Of a DNA stretch of 39,068 nt, positions 14,614-22,809 are shown piece after piece. The DNA is from Deltaproteobacteria bacterium (lineage in GTDB: Bacteria > Myxococcota_A > Bradymonadia > REDH01): contig JABMMX010000352.1 in assembly GCA_013205435.1 (NCBI GenBank), positions 1 to 39,068 of the forward strand, given 5' to 3'. The notes beneath the pieces were generated by a model that saw nothing but the letters and a program-made list of their open reading frames with translations, had not been told where the DNA came from and did no database searches. How positions within the stretch are numbered: the stretch's first letter is position 1; the number at the start of each line of letters is the position of its first letter. The position numbers were made by a program, and so were the translations under genes.

Positions 14614-16436
14614 CGCGTTAGCCGTCGTCGAAAGGTGGGTGCAGGTGTGGGACGCAGAGCGTCGGCACGGTGACGGCAGCCCTCGGCACGGTCACCCATG
14701 CTGATGGCTGCGAAGGCAGATGCGAGCTGCTCCCATGGCCGAACATAGTCCTGTGCGACCAACCCCGCCCAGCTGCCGGCCACCGCCGGATACTCGGGCA
14801 GCCAGTAGCGCTCGAACAGCTCCACATTCAGTCGCTCCACCTCAAGCGGATGTGGCGGCGATGCCCCCCGCGGCAGCACGCGGTAGAGCAGCCCTGCAGG
14901 GTAGGTGGCGAAGTTCTTCGGGATGCCTGAAGAGAAGATATTGGTAACGAAAAGGGGGCGCCCTGCGCTCAAGACCGCGTCAGCAATCGCGACTGTGCTG
15001 ACGGTCTCACCCTCGGGCTCCGGCAGCGTCAGGCCGGTCAACTCCGCCATGCGATTCCGATACCAAGCGTAGTGCATCATCGTCGGATCGAGGTACTGCA
15101 CATCGGCCCGCTCACCGAGTGCGGCCTGATGGTAGAGGAAGCCGAAGAGCCGGTGATCCTCGGTGCCCATGATGACCGCCCGTGCTGGCACAGAGACCAG
15201 TACATTCTCCACATAGCGGGAGACATCGGGGCGATGGTGTTCGCGCACCTGCTGAAAAGACATCGCTGCGCACAGCGTGATGAGCGCGCCCAGGATGGAA
15301 AACTGCACATCGTTTCGCAGCTCGAGCCGCCGAAACCAACCCTCAAATCCGAGCGCGACAATCACGGACCCGATGGTGAGCGGCAGCAGGTAGAACCGTT
15401 CCACGACCCGCGCAGCCACACCCACAGGCGCAAGATTCATCAGCGATACAAAGAGCGGTCCCACGCACACCAACGTGACGACGAGAAAAACGACGGCGAG
15501 GCGGGGCGGCATCTGCGCAAAGCGATTCCGTGTCGACAGCAGCCAGACCGTGCCACCTAGGAAGGCGATGAACCCGACCCAGTGGGTCTGCTCCATGAGG
15601 GCAATGGTGAGCGCGCCCACCTGGGTCCAGGCGTCAACCTTGTCTGCACGGATGCCGAGCTGCAGCGTCCCGAAGTCGACGCGCAAGATGTGGTGCACCA
15701 GCCCCTGCAGCGCCGTGAAGTCACCCCACACCCAGAGCGCTTCCGGGTTGGCAGCCTGGCTCTCAAGAAGCGCGTAGGGGAGCAGCCCAACCAGCGCTGC
15801 GCCCAGCGCAACTCCAAGCGCTCGGAGCGGCGCAACCGACTCTCGGATGCCAACCACGAGCCCGTAGAAGCCGATAGGGGCCATCAGTACAGCAGAGTGA
15901 TGGTTGGAGAGCGCTAGCCCCGCAAGAAGACCGAGCAGGCCTGCGCGAAGGGTACCTCGATGGGGCGAGAAGGGGCCAGCAACTGCGACCATGCCAACGC
16001 AGAGCGCCGCGTTGAGTGCGAAGACCTCGGGGCTGGTCGACAGCGACCAGGTGAGCGGAGCGAAGGCCCAGATCACTACCGCAACGCCCGCCGCCAGTGG
16101 CTCGGCACCCCAGGCGATAGCAGCACGAAAGAGCCCTACGGCAGCCCCCATTCCTATCACTGCGGTAAGGAACGAGGCCCGCGCCGCGGGCGATGCAATG
16201 GGCACAAAGTCCAGCAGCCGGAGCAGCATCGTATAGAGCGGATAGCCAGGCGGGTGCGCCACGCCCGGACCGCCCGCCAGCGTCGCAAACTCGCCTGCGT
16301 CGCCACCCAGCACCTCGGTGGAGAGCGTCGCTCCATACACCACAGCGATGCAGCCGAAGAGGAGCAGCATCAGCCCCTTCGGCCCCACCAGCCAGGCGAG
16401 GGTCTCGTACCGTTCGGACTGGCGCTCGCTAGGCAT
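14610..16436 (-). CDS. DUF2723 multi-pass membrane protein (GT-C-like)
   Basis: This is a 608-aa protein starting at an ATG that overlaps the end of the upstream small membrane gene by 8 bases. After the first transmembrane helix is GGDAGEFATLAGGPGVAHPPG, with Asp46 and Glu49, followed by YPLYTMLLRLLDFVP; this matches the DUF2723/TMEM260 signature closely. About ten hydrophobic helices follow, then a soluble C-terminal region of about 200 residues. It lacks the TPR end of its paralogue at 11534-13483. The family includes protein O-mannosyltransferase-like enzymes, so a glycosylating role in the envelope or on pilins is plausible. It lies between a small membrane protein and a sugar aminotransferase. 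Confidence 0.83.
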   Translation of the reverse strand: MPSERQSERYETLAWLVGPKGLMLLLFGCIAVVYGATLSTEVLGGDAGEFATLAGGPGVAHPPGYPLYTMLLRLLDFVPIASPAARASFLTAVIGMGAAVGLFRAAIAWGAEPLAAGVAVVIWAFAPLTWSLSTSPEVFALNAALCVGMVAVAGPFSPHRGTLRAGLLGLLAGLALSNHHSAVLMAPIGFYGLVVGIRESVAPLRALGVALGAALVGLLPYALLESQAANPEALWVWGDFTALQGLVHHILRVDFGTLQLGIRADKVDAWTQVGALTIALMEQTHWVGFIAFLGGTVWLLSTRNRFAQMPPRLAVVFLVVTLVCVGPLFVSLMNLAPVGVAARVVERFYLLPLTIGSVIVALGFEGWFRRLELRNDVQFSILGALITLCAAMSFQQVREHHRPDVSRYVENVLVSVPARAVIMGTEDHRLFGFLYHQAALGERADVQYLDPTMMHYAWYRNRMAELTGLTLPEPEGETVSTVAIADAVLSAGRPLFVTNIFSSGIPKNFATYPAGLLYRVLPRGASPPHPLEVERLNVELFERYWLPEYPAVAGSWAGLVAQDYVRPWEQLASAFAAISMGDRAEGCRHRADALRPTPAPTFRRRLTR

Positions 16437-17109
16437 ACCGCACCAGCGTCAGCCAGAGGCAGAAGAGCACCAGTGCTGTGCCAGCCCAACCCAAGGCAGC
16501 CTTCCAAACAAAGCTGCCGTCGGCGCGGAGGCCAAACCAGGCAAACCCGGCCACGGCGCCCAGCCAGCCCACGAAGCCGAGCGAACCGGCGAGTGCGAGC
16601 CAAGGATTGGGGCGGCGAGCCTCGTAGCCATCGAGCTGCGCGAGATAGCGCGCCTGGTCGTCCGGCTGCGCCTTGCCCGAGAGACGCCGCTCCGCCGCCA
16701 TCCGCGCGGCGATCTCGGCGTGCAGCCGGGGCAAGCGCCCCGCGTGCGGCGTATAGAGGCCGCGGGTGAGCATGATCGAGGTGCGCGCGCTCCGGAGCGC
16801 AACGAGCGCAAGTTCACCCTGTCCGGTGGCGTCGGCCTTCGCGGCAACCTCATCGAGCAGGGTCAGACCGACCTCGGAGCAGCCGTCGAGCGGCACATAC
16901 CACTCCGCCGCGTGGCGCGCAGCGAGCAGCGCCGATGCCAGGTCACCCGATGCGAGAAACCCCTCTGCCGCATGCAGCTCCTTTCGGCAGGAGACCGCTG
17001 CGCGACCCGCTGCAACCGCGAAGAGGCCAGCGAGCAGGAGCAACACCACGCCAACAGCTCCGGCGATCCTCCTCGGGCCCCACGGCCGCTCATCACGCGG
17101 TTCGAGCAT
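16429..17109 (-). CDS. Membrane protein of unknown function
   Basis: This is a 226-aa protein. There is one hydrophobic segment near the N-terminus (GVVLLLLAGLFAVAAG) and two near the C-terminus (WLALAGSLGFVGWLGAVAGF and ALGWAGTALVLFCLWLTLV). The soluble middle is Ala/Leu/Arg-rich and helical, perhaps TPR-like (AEGFLASGDLASALLAARHA). I do not recognise a family. It starts 6 bases after the ABC permease gene and overlaps the following DUF2723 gene by 8 bases, so it is firmly in the operon. Its position next to the pilH/pilI-like pair suggests an accessory role in pilus or transporter assembly, by inference only. Confidence 0.7.
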   Translation of the reverse strand: MLEPRDERPWGPRRIAGAVGVVLLLLAGLFAVAAGRAAVSCRKELHAAEGFLASGDLASALLAARHAAEWYVPLDGCSEVGLTLLDEVAAKADATGQGELALVALRSARTSIMLTRGLYTPHAGRLPRLHAEIAARMAAERRLSGKAQPDDQARYLAQLDGYEARRPNPWLALAGSLGFVGWLGAVAGFAWFGLRADGSFVWKAALGWAGTALVLFCLWLTLVRYA

Positions 17110-17115
17110 GAAGCC

Positions 17116-17883
17116 TCAGATGAAGTCGCGGCGACGGAAGATGAAGATGGCAGCACCCATCGCAACCACGATGTAACCTAGGCCATAGAGCGTAACAGCG
17201 CCAAAGTAGGCCATCCCCACGGGGTAGCCGTAGGTCAGCTGCGTCGTGATCGTGAACAGATTGAGATCCGGCGCGAGCGCCACAATCCCCTGAAGCAGAT
17301 GGCGTGCCGCCGGCTCCTCAACCTTGGTGAGGAAGGCTGCCAGCTCCTGCACCAAGCGGCCGATGAGCCAGATTCCAAGCGTGATGAAGCCCGACACATA
17401 GGGCGTCGAGAAGGAGCCACAGAAGAGCGCAAACGAAGCGATCATGACCGACTCAACATAGGTCAGCCAGAAGGCGCCCAGCAGCTGCAGGTCGACCGTG
17501 CCCCCGCGAAACAGCAGGGTTGTAGAGAGCGCGGCCGCCATAAGCATCAGCTGCACCGCAAGCGTCATCGCGATGCCGCCGAACTTGCCGAGGAAGTAGG
17601 TGGCCCGATCGATCGGCTTGGAGAGCACATTGTAGAGCGTCTTGCGCTCAATCTCCTGGAACACGGAGGTGATGCCCAGGAAGATGGCGATGATGTCGCC
17701 GAAGAGGTTGATGGAGAAGAGGCCGATATCGAGCAGGAACCGGCTGTCTTGATGCACCGAGGCCGAACCGAGCACCACGGAGAGCAGGATGAGCAGGATG
17801 GCGAAGAAGAGGATGGAGTAGAGGATCTTGTTCCTCACTGCCTCGCGGAAGGAGTAGAGCGCGATGGCCGCAACGGTCTTCAT
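17116..17883 (-). CDS. ABC transporter permease, NosY/PilI-like
   Basis: This is a 255-aa protein. It begins with a short cytoplasmic helix (IALYSFREAVRNKILYSI), then six hydrophobic segments, with the conserved loop FQEIERKTLYNVLSKPIDR between the second and third. This is typical of ABC-2 permeases of the multicopper/NosY type. Its ATG overlaps the stop of the ATPase gene as ATGA. The position after pilA in a pilBTCSRA locus matches pilI of Myxococcus, whose PilGHI transporter is needed for pilus formation. I assign the pilI resemblance by synteny rather than by strong sequence memory. Confidence 0.85.
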   Translation of the reverse strand: MKTVAAIALYSFREAVRNKILYSILFFAILLILLSVVLGSASVHQDSRFLLDIGLFSINLFGDIIAIFLGITSVFQEIERKTLYNVLSKPIDRATYFLGKFGGIAMTLAVQLMLMAAALSTTLLFRGGTVDLQLLGAFWLTYVESVMIASFALFCGSFSTPYVSGFITLGIWLIGRLVQELAAFLTKVEEPAARHLLQGIVALAPDLNLFTITTQLTYGYPVGMAYFGAVTLYGLGYIVVAMGAAIFIFRRRDFI

Positions 17884-18830
17884 GGCGCCTCCTTCCGAGC
17901 AGCCTCAAGAAGGAAGATATCCTCAAGCCGCTGGCGGTGCGGCGCGACGGAGAGCACCGAGCCGCCGGCTGTCAGCACGGCCTGCAGGAAGCCGTCCAGA
18001 GAGGCCTCCGGAGCGAGCAGATAGCGGGTGGTCCCGAGCGGCTCACGCGTGGTCCGGGAAGCCAGCGCCGCCAGCCCCGCGAGCCCTGCCTCGTCGCCCC
18101 GCACGACAACCTCCACGTCACGCAGCGAGCCGTCCACCAGCTCGTCCAAGCGGCCCACTTTGCGTACCGTGCCGCCCACCATCATCGCCACCCGATCGCA
18201 GATCTGCTCCACGTCGGGCAGGATATGGCTCGAGAAGAGCACCGTCTTACCCTCATCACGGAGCGACTCGATGATCTGTCGCACGTCGCGCCGCCCCATC
18301 GGATCGAGCCCGGACTGCGGCTCATCCAGAATCACAAGCTCGGCATCCGGCAGCAGCGCCTGGGCCAGCCCAACCCGTTGCAGCATGCCCTTGCTGAACT
18401 TGCGCAGCTGCTTGTCGCCCACCTGCCCCAACCCCACACGGTCGAGGAGCTCGGGGATGCGCCGCTCCGCCACCTTGCCATCCATGCCGTAGAGGTGGGC
18501 AAAGTAGGTGAGGAGCTCATCGGCGCGGAGGTAGTCGTAGAAGTGGGGCGTCTCGGGGAGGAAGCCAACCTTGGCGCGCGAAGCGGCCTGCGAGGCATCG
18601 ATGCCGAAGATGGTCGCGCTACCTGCGTCGGGCTTGATGAGCCCCATCAGCATCTTCAGCGTCGTTGTCTTTCCCGCGCCGTTGGGTCCGATGAGGCCGA
18701 AGATCTCGCCCCGCTGCACCGAAAACGAGGCGTGCCGTACCGCAGCCACCTGCTTGCGCCAGAAGCCGATGCGGAAGGTCTTCTCCAGCCCGGAGATCTC
18801 GACCACCGTCTCTGCCGAAACACTACCCAT
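17880..18830 (-). CDS. ABC transporter ATP-binding protein, PilH-like by position
   Basis: The start is the ATG at 18830, giving 316 aa. A longer open frame upstream lies inside the DegT gene and is not coding. Walker [11 protein letters not shown] is at residues 48-57, signature [13 protein letters not shown], Walker [14 protein letters not shown] and H-loop [11 protein letters not shown]. The C-terminal extension (about residues 225-316) is the regulatory domain common in ABC-2 partners, ending with an EDIFL motif. The gene overlaps the upstream aminotransferase by 8 bases and the permease by 4. Given the synteny with pilBTCSRA-GHI of Myxococcus, it is the likely counterpart of PilH. Confidence 0.88.
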   Translation of the reverse strand: MGSVSAETVVEISGLEKTFRIGFWRKQVAAVRHASFSVQRGEIFGLIGPNGAGKTTTLKMLMGLIKPDAGSATIFGIDASQAASRAKVGFLPETPHFYDYLRADELLTYFAHLYGMDGKVAERRIPELLDRVGLGQVGDKQLRKFSKGMLQRVGLAQALLPDAELVILDEPQSGLDPMGRRDVRQIIESLRDEGKTVLFSSHILPDVEQICDRVAMMVGGTVRKVGRLDELVDGSLRDVEVVVRGDEAGLAGLAALASRTTREPLGTTRYLLAPEASLDGFLQAVLTAGGSVLSVAPHRQRLEDIFLLEAARKEAP

Positions 18831-19950
18831 GAAGGCCCTCCTGCCACTCGCTCTCCACCAGACGCAACGCAGCAACCACGGTCTCCACCTCCGACAGCTC
18901 CATCTTCGGATGCAGCGGCAGCGAAAGCAACTCTGACGCGCCTGCTGTCGCAACGGGGTAGGCCTCGGGACGCGAGCCGAGATGCTCGCGATAGAAGGGC
19001 TGCGACGCACAGCTGTAGGTCCCCATCGTCGTCTCCACGCCAAGCTCCCGCATGCGTGCCACGACCCTCGGTCGAGGCGTCTGCCCGCGCCACCAGACCA
19101 CGAAGGCCTGAAAGACGGCGCCCGGGTCTCGCCAGCCTGCGGGAATCTCCACGAGCGGCTCCTCCTGCAGCACCTCCAGGTAGCGCTCTCCGAGGCTCCT
19201 GCGCGTCGCGATGATGCCCTCCAGCCGCTCCATCTGACCCACACCGAGCGCGCCACCCAGCTCCGAGAGCCGGTAGTTCAGTCCCGCATCCAGAAAGGTC
19301 ATGCCCTCGCCGCCGGGCTCCATGCCATGGTTGCGCAACCGACGCAGCCGGCGGGCCAGCTCCGCGTCACGCGTCACCAGCAGGCCACCCTCCCCCGTCG
19401 TCACAATCTTGCGCGGATGGAGGCTCACGCAACCCACCCAGCCAATGGTGCCGGCCATCGCTCCGCCCACCCGCGTCCCGATCGCGCAGGCCGCATCTTC
19501 GATCAGCCGAACCGACGGCGCGCGCCGCTCCAGCATCGCCGCCATCTCAACAACCGGTGCCGCGAGCCCGAAGAGATGCACCGCGATCACGGCCCGCGTC
19601 GCCGGCGTAAGCGCAGCCTCCACCTCGGCGACACCGGGTGAGAGCGTCGCAGGGTCCATGTCGACAAAGACGGGTGTCGCGCCCTCCCGCACCACACAGT
19701 TTGCCACGGAGGGCCAAGTGAAGGTTGGCAGGATGACCTCGTCGCCGGGCCGCAGATCGAGCGCCATCAAGGCCAGGTGGACCGCCGCCGTACCGCTCGA
19801 GCAGGCCACCACCTCGGCACCGAGAAAGGCCGCTGCGAGCGCCTCGGTCTCGGCAACCATCCTGCCCTGAATCAGCATCCCCGAAGCAAGTACCTCGGCG
19901 ACGCGTTCCAGATCGCGCGGCTCAAAGCTGGGGTGGCTGAGTCGGATCAT
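18823..19950 (-). CDS. DegT/DnrJ/EryC1/StrS-family PLP-dependent sugar aminotransferase
   Basis: I use the ATG at 19950, which overlaps the epimerase stop as ATGA, rather than an upstream TTG; this gives 375 aa. The PLP Lys181 is in SLHPRKIVTTGEGG, with SSGTAAVHLAL and LIEDAACAIG also present. It would aminate a keto-sugar nucleotide in surface glycan synthesis. The gene is sandwiched between an NAD-dependent sugar epimerase/dehydratase and the pilH-like ATPase. That pairing (epimerase plus aminotransferase) is the usual core of an amino-sugar pathway, although no nucleotidyltransferase or 4,6-dehydratase for the sugar is visible nearby. Confidence 0.9.
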   Translation of the reverse strand: MIRLSHPSFEPRDLERVAEVLASGMLIQGRMVAETEALAAAFLGAEVVACSSGTAAVHLALMALDLRPGDEVILPTFTWPSVANCVVREGATPVFVDMDPATLSPGVAEVEAALTPATRAVIAVHLFGLAAPVVEMAAMLERRAPSVRLIEDAACAIGTRVGGAMAGTIGWVGCVSLHPRKIVTTGEGGLLVTRDAELARRLRRLRNHGMEPGGEGMTFLDAGLNYRLSELGGALGVGQMERLEGIIATRRSLGERYLEVLQEEPLVEIPAGWRDPGAVFQAFVVWWRGQTPRPRVVARMRELGVETTMGTYSCASQPFYREHLGSRPEAYPVATAGASELLSLPLHPKMELSEVETVVAALRLVESEWQEGLHG

Positions 19951-20912
19951 GCGCCCGTCCGATACCAAGCGATGGTGCGCTCGATGCCAGCTCGAAGATC
20001 GACCTCGGGCGCGAAGCCTAGCAGCGTGCGGGCCAGGTCGATGCTCGGGATACGGACCTCGATATCGGGGTAGTCCCGCGACTCCGAGACGATGGGCGAC
20101 GATGAGCCCGAAACTTCAACAATGAGTTCGGCAAGCTCGCGGACCGAGACGGTCGCCTCTGGGTTGCCCAGGTTGAAGGCCTGACCGACGGCCTCGTCAC
20201 GCTCCATGGTCGCGATGGTGCCAGTGACCATGTCGTCGACGAAGAGCCAAGAGCGGAGCTGCGCGCCGTCGTTATGCACCACCAGCGGCTCGCCCAGAAG
20301 CGCCTTGCGCACAAAGTGATGGATCGCGCCCTCCCCTACTTGGCGCGGGCCGTAGACGTTGAAGGGACGCACGGTCGCAACCTGCAGACCATGCTCGCGC
20401 CCGAAGGCGTGAGCGACGTGCTCCACGGCGAGCTTGGCCGAGGCGTAGGTCCACCGGCTCTGCGACACGGGCCCCACGGCGGTGTCATCGGACTCCGACA
20501 CATTGCGCGCCTGCCGGCCGTAGACCTCCGAGGTGGAGAAGACCACGACCCTCGGCGGAACAGGCTGTGCGATGGCCGCATCGAGCACCGCAAATGTGCC
20601 CTGAATTGCCACCCGCATGGTGCGGACGGGGTGGTTGAGCACGGTGGCCACGCCGGCGATAGAGGCGAGGTGGTAGACTTGGTCAACGCCCTGCATCGCG
20701 GCTGCGACGCCGGCGCCATCAAGCACATCACCGCGAACAAGCGTTACGGCAGGGTGGGCCTCTAGGCCTGTCCCAGCCATGGCGTTGCGTGCGAAGGTAT
20801 CGAAGATGCGAACATCGCAACGGTCTGCGAGGCGGAGCGCGAGCGTGCTCCCGATGAAGCCCGCTCCCCCGGTGATGAGGACAACAGGCCTGCGCGTTGT
20901 GGAACTGCTCAT
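19947..20912 (-). CDS. NAD-dependent epimerase/dehydratase (extended SDR)
   Basis: This is a 321-aa protein from the ATG at 20912, which shares a base with the upstream TGA; a GTG one codon earlier is possible. The dinucleotide-binding motif GGAGFIG is at residues 15-21, Asp39 follows the second strand (RIFDTF), and the catalytic Ser126/Thr127, Tyr156 and Lys160 form the S/T...YxxxK set (STSEVYGR, YASAK). The PFNVYGPRQ motif follows. This is the pattern of UDP-sugar epimerases and UDP-glucuronate decarboxylase-like enzymes. The exact substrate cannot be read from the sequence. It probably works with the adjoining aminotransferase. Confidence 0.88.
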   Translation of the reverse strand: MSSSTTRRPVVLITGGAGFIGSTLALRLADRCDVRIFDTFARNAMAGTGLEAHPAVTLVRGDVLDGAGVAAAMQGVDQVYHLASIAGVATVLNHPVRTMRVAIQGTFAVLDAAIAQPVPPRVVVFSTSEVYGRQARNVSESDDTAVGPVSQSRWTYASAKLAVEHVAHAFGREHGLQVATVRPFNVYGPRQVGEGAIHHFVRKALLGEPLVVHNDGAQLRSWLFVDDMVTGTIATMERDEAVGQAFNLGNPEATVSVRELAELIVEVSGSSSPIVSESRDYPDIEVRIPSIDLARTLLGFAPEVDLRAGIERTIAWYRTGA

Positions 20913-21886
20913 CACTCTACCTCGTCGATGGTCGGGATGGCCAGTTCAGAGGCCGAAAAGAGGAGTCGCGGCTCGGGATGGAGTTGCAGCGAAGTTTCGG
21001 CAGCAAGCGCTCCCCAATGGAGCTCGTTGCGGAGCGCGACAAGCACCTGCCGCTCCTGCAGCAGCGCGTGCAACTCGGGCCCGCGAAGCGCCGCACCTAG
21101 CTGTGTGCGGAGCGAACGCACCTGCTCTGCGCCGTCGTCGGCCAGGAGTCCTGCGCGGGCCGTAGCGAAGGCCTCCGCGCGGGTGCCGGACTTGCGCGCG
21201 ATCGTGGCTGCTGCGAGCCGGATGGTGGACGATGCCTCGGGCGTATTAGCGGCCGCAATCAGTGCCTGCCGACCGAGCTGCTGTACGCGCTCTTTGTCTG
21301 CGGCGTTCACGGGCTGGTACTCAAACAGGTAGTTGACCGCGAGCATGGAGAGCAGCACCGAGTCGCCGGGGAAGCGCTCCAATCCCCGCTCAAGGTGGCG
21401 ATTGGAGGCATTGACGGAGTCATTGTTGATCAGGGAACCATACATGACGATGGTGCCAGCCCACTCGTAGACGATGCGGTAACGAGGGTCGACGCCAACG
21501 ACGGCGTCGATGTGCTGGTCCATCCAGCGCGGGTTGCGTGCGAGCCCGTAGGTCTTCGCGAACTGAGAGAGCGCATTGAGCCAGAGCAGGTCGGCGGCGG
21601 CCTCGTAGTGCCCTAACGAGAGCACCCGCCACACGGTCGCGGAGGAGGCGGGCGAGGCAGCGACGCTCCGCGAAGGGATGGGCTCGCCGGCCCGGAGCAG
21701 CGTCGCACTCAGCTTCGCCTGCGCGATGAAGGCAGCGCCTACAAGACAGGCGACCGCGGGCAGCAGCGAGGCGAACCGGGCGGGTTTCGATGTCGCGAGG
21801 AGTTGCACGGTTCGACCATCGAGACGGGAGCGGCAAAGGCCTGCCGCAGCGTAGGAACCGATAGGCGAAACCGGCGCCGCTGTCAT
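20912..21886 (-). CDS. Membrane-anchored TPR-like protein, possible PilG counterpart
   Basis: This is a 324-aa protein. A single hydrophobic segment at about residues 38-58 (FASLLPAVACLVGAAFIAQA) follows a short basic N-terminus, suggesting an inner-membrane anchor with the rest periplasmic. The remainder is helical with TPR-like periodicity, and includes SLGHYEAAADLLWLNALSQF and NRHLERGLERFPGDS. I do not recognise a named family with certainty. It is the first gene of the eight-gene operon and follows the pilins, the place held by pilG in Myxococcus. A terminator at 21922-21955 separates it from the pilin upstream. Confidence 0.68.
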   Translation of the reverse strand: MTAAPVSPIGSYAAAGLCRSRLDGRTVQLLATSKPARFASLLPAVACLVGAAFIAQAKLSATLLRAGEPIPSRSVAASPASSATVWRVLSLGHYEAAADLLWLNALSQFAKTYGLARNPRWMDQHIDAVVGVDPRYRIVYEWAGTIVMYGSLINNDSVNASNRHLERGLERFPGDSVLLSMLAVNYLFEYQPVNAADKERVQQLGRQALIAAANTPEASSTIRLAAATIARKSGTRAEAFATARAGLLADDGAEQVRSLRTQLGAALRGPELHALLQERQVLVALRNELHWGALAAETSLQLHPEPRLLFSASELAIPTIDEVE

Positions 21887-21921
21887 GTTCGGAGCGAGGG
21901 GAAAGAGGGAGAAAGAGGCGA

Positions 21922-21955
21922 CAAAAACGAAGAGAGCCAGCCCGAGAGCTGGCTC
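21922..21955 (-). terminator. Rho-independent terminator after the second pilin
   Basis: Perfect 8-bp arms GAGCCAGC (21934-21941) and GCTGGCTC (21948-21955) flank a six-base loop. In the minus-strand transcript the hairpin is followed by TCTTCG and then five T (complement of 21923-21927). It lies about 20 bases beyond the stop of the pilin at 21976 and ahead of the TPR gene, so pilin messenger can be kept separate from the operon behind it. Confidence 0.8.
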
Positions 21956-21975
21956 ATCATCCTACACGGAATCGA

Positions 21976-22506
21976 TTACTCGATTTCCTTGTCGATGTAG
22001 AGGCCAGCGCCGCCCTTGATCTCCATCGCGGTGACGGAGGCAACGCGGGTGAAGGTGGCGAATTCGGCATCACCGTCAAGGTTACCGAAGGCCGTTGCAG
22101 TGAACTTGGCCTGGTTGGTGGTCGAGCCATTCGAGTTGTACTGGTAGGCGTAGTAGCTCGGGTCGGAGACGGCGAACTGCAGTGCGTTCCAGGTGGGAAC
22201 TCCGTCCCACGAGGAGGGCGCCGTGGTGACCTTCACATCGCCGATGGTGGCGAGCGCCGGGAGGGGACCGGCGGTGTCGGGGAAGCTGGCGGCAAGGATG
22301 CCACCGCCCGTACCGGCGTGCTCGGAGGCGAAGTAGGTGACGGAGGCATCGAAGAGCTTCCGGACGTTCATCGTGGCTTCGGCCGTCTTGGCGCGCTTGA
22401 TGTACTTGAGGAAGGCCGGAATCGCGACCGCGGCAAGGATGCCGAGGATGGCGACGACGATCATGAGCTCAATGAGGGTGTATCCCTTGCGGTTACGGAC
22501 GGACAT
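21976..22506 (-). CDS. pilA: Type IV major pilin paralogue 2 (Tyr at mature position 1)
   Basis: This is a 176-aa prepilin. The short basic leader MSVRNRKG is cleaved by the prepilin peptidase before YTLIELMIVVAILGILA. The mature protein starts with Tyr instead of the usual Phe and keeps Glu5. A hydrophobic N-terminal helix and the pattern YIKRAKTAEATMNVRKL follow, then a variable globular part and the end GGAGLYIDKEIE. There is no C-terminal disulfide pair. It is the same length as the pilin encoded at 22810-23340 and nearly identical in the first 60 and last 15 residues, so the two are tandem duplicates. It has its own candidate sigma-54 promoter and its own terminator. Confidence 0.92.
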   Translation of the reverse strand: MSVRNRKGYTLIELMIVVAILGILAAVAIPAFLKYIKRAKTAEATMNVRKLFDASVTYFASEHAGTGGGILAASFPDTAGPLPALATIGDVKVTTAPSSWDGVPTWNALQFAVSDPSYYAYQYNSNGSTTNQAKFTATAFGNLDGDAEFATFTRVASVTAMEIKGGAGLYIDKEIE

Positions 22507-22550
22507 AGTGCCTCGATGTCTTTTGAGAGGGGAGAGTCAGGAGGAGATAC

Positions 22551-22566
22551 TGCACAAGTCAGGCCA
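22551..22566 (-). promoter_or_regulatory. Candidate sigma-54 promoter for pilin 2
   Basis: On the minus strand TGGCCTGACTTGTGCA has GG and GC elements exactly ten bases apart. It matches the TGGCAC-N5-TTGC consensus with three mismatches outside the invariant positions. Transcription would begin near 22539, about 33 bases before the pilin start. It is weaker than the match in front of pilin 1. Confidence 0.45.
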
Positions 22567-22722
22567 TTGTGACGATCTTCACGCGCTCAGGCAAACAAAT
22601 TGTGCAGCGCAAGGAAAGACGGGGGCTCGCGAGATCCGAGCGGCCCGGAGAGCTGCCCTGCAGGGCGCATCGTCGTCCGGCCAAAGGCGACAAAAGTTGT
22701 CAGACGGCCTGGGTGGCGGACG

Positions 22723-22780
22723 AAAAACGCCGAACGGCTAGCCAAAAACGCCGAACGGCCGGCGATGAATTCGCCGACCG
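22723..22780 (-). terminator. Terminator with two tandem T-tract repeats after pilin 1
   Basis: In the minus strand, about 30 bases after the pilin stop, CGGTCGGCGA (22780-22771) pairs with TCGCCGGCCG (22765-22756), ten pairs including one G-T, around a five-base loop. Two identical 16-base copies of GCCGTTCGGCGTTTTT follow (22744-22759 and 22723-22738), each ending in five T. Each copy can itself form a small GCC/GGC hairpin, so this may act as a repeated terminator. Confidence 0.65.
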
Positions 22781-22809
22781 CCCGGGGTGACCGAATGGGT
22801 CGGGATCGA

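Larger units (their letters stand above)
22507..22809. other. 303-base intergenic region between the two pilins
   Basis: This stretch holds no convincing gene. Reading toward lower coordinates it contains, in order, the terminator hairpin and tandem T-tract repeats that end the first pilin's transcript (22723-22780), a small dyad GACAA-AAG-TTGTC at 22689-22701, a candidate sigma-54 promoter (22551-22566) and the leader of the second pilin. Small open frames crossing it are on both strands and have no ribosome binding site or family resemblance. Confidence 0.6.

Noticed and set aside
18831-19256. N-terminal extension of the ABC ATPase frame
   Set aside because: The added residues are Arg/Trp/Ser-rich and lie inside the DegT gene; the ATG at 18830 starts directly before the normal domain.
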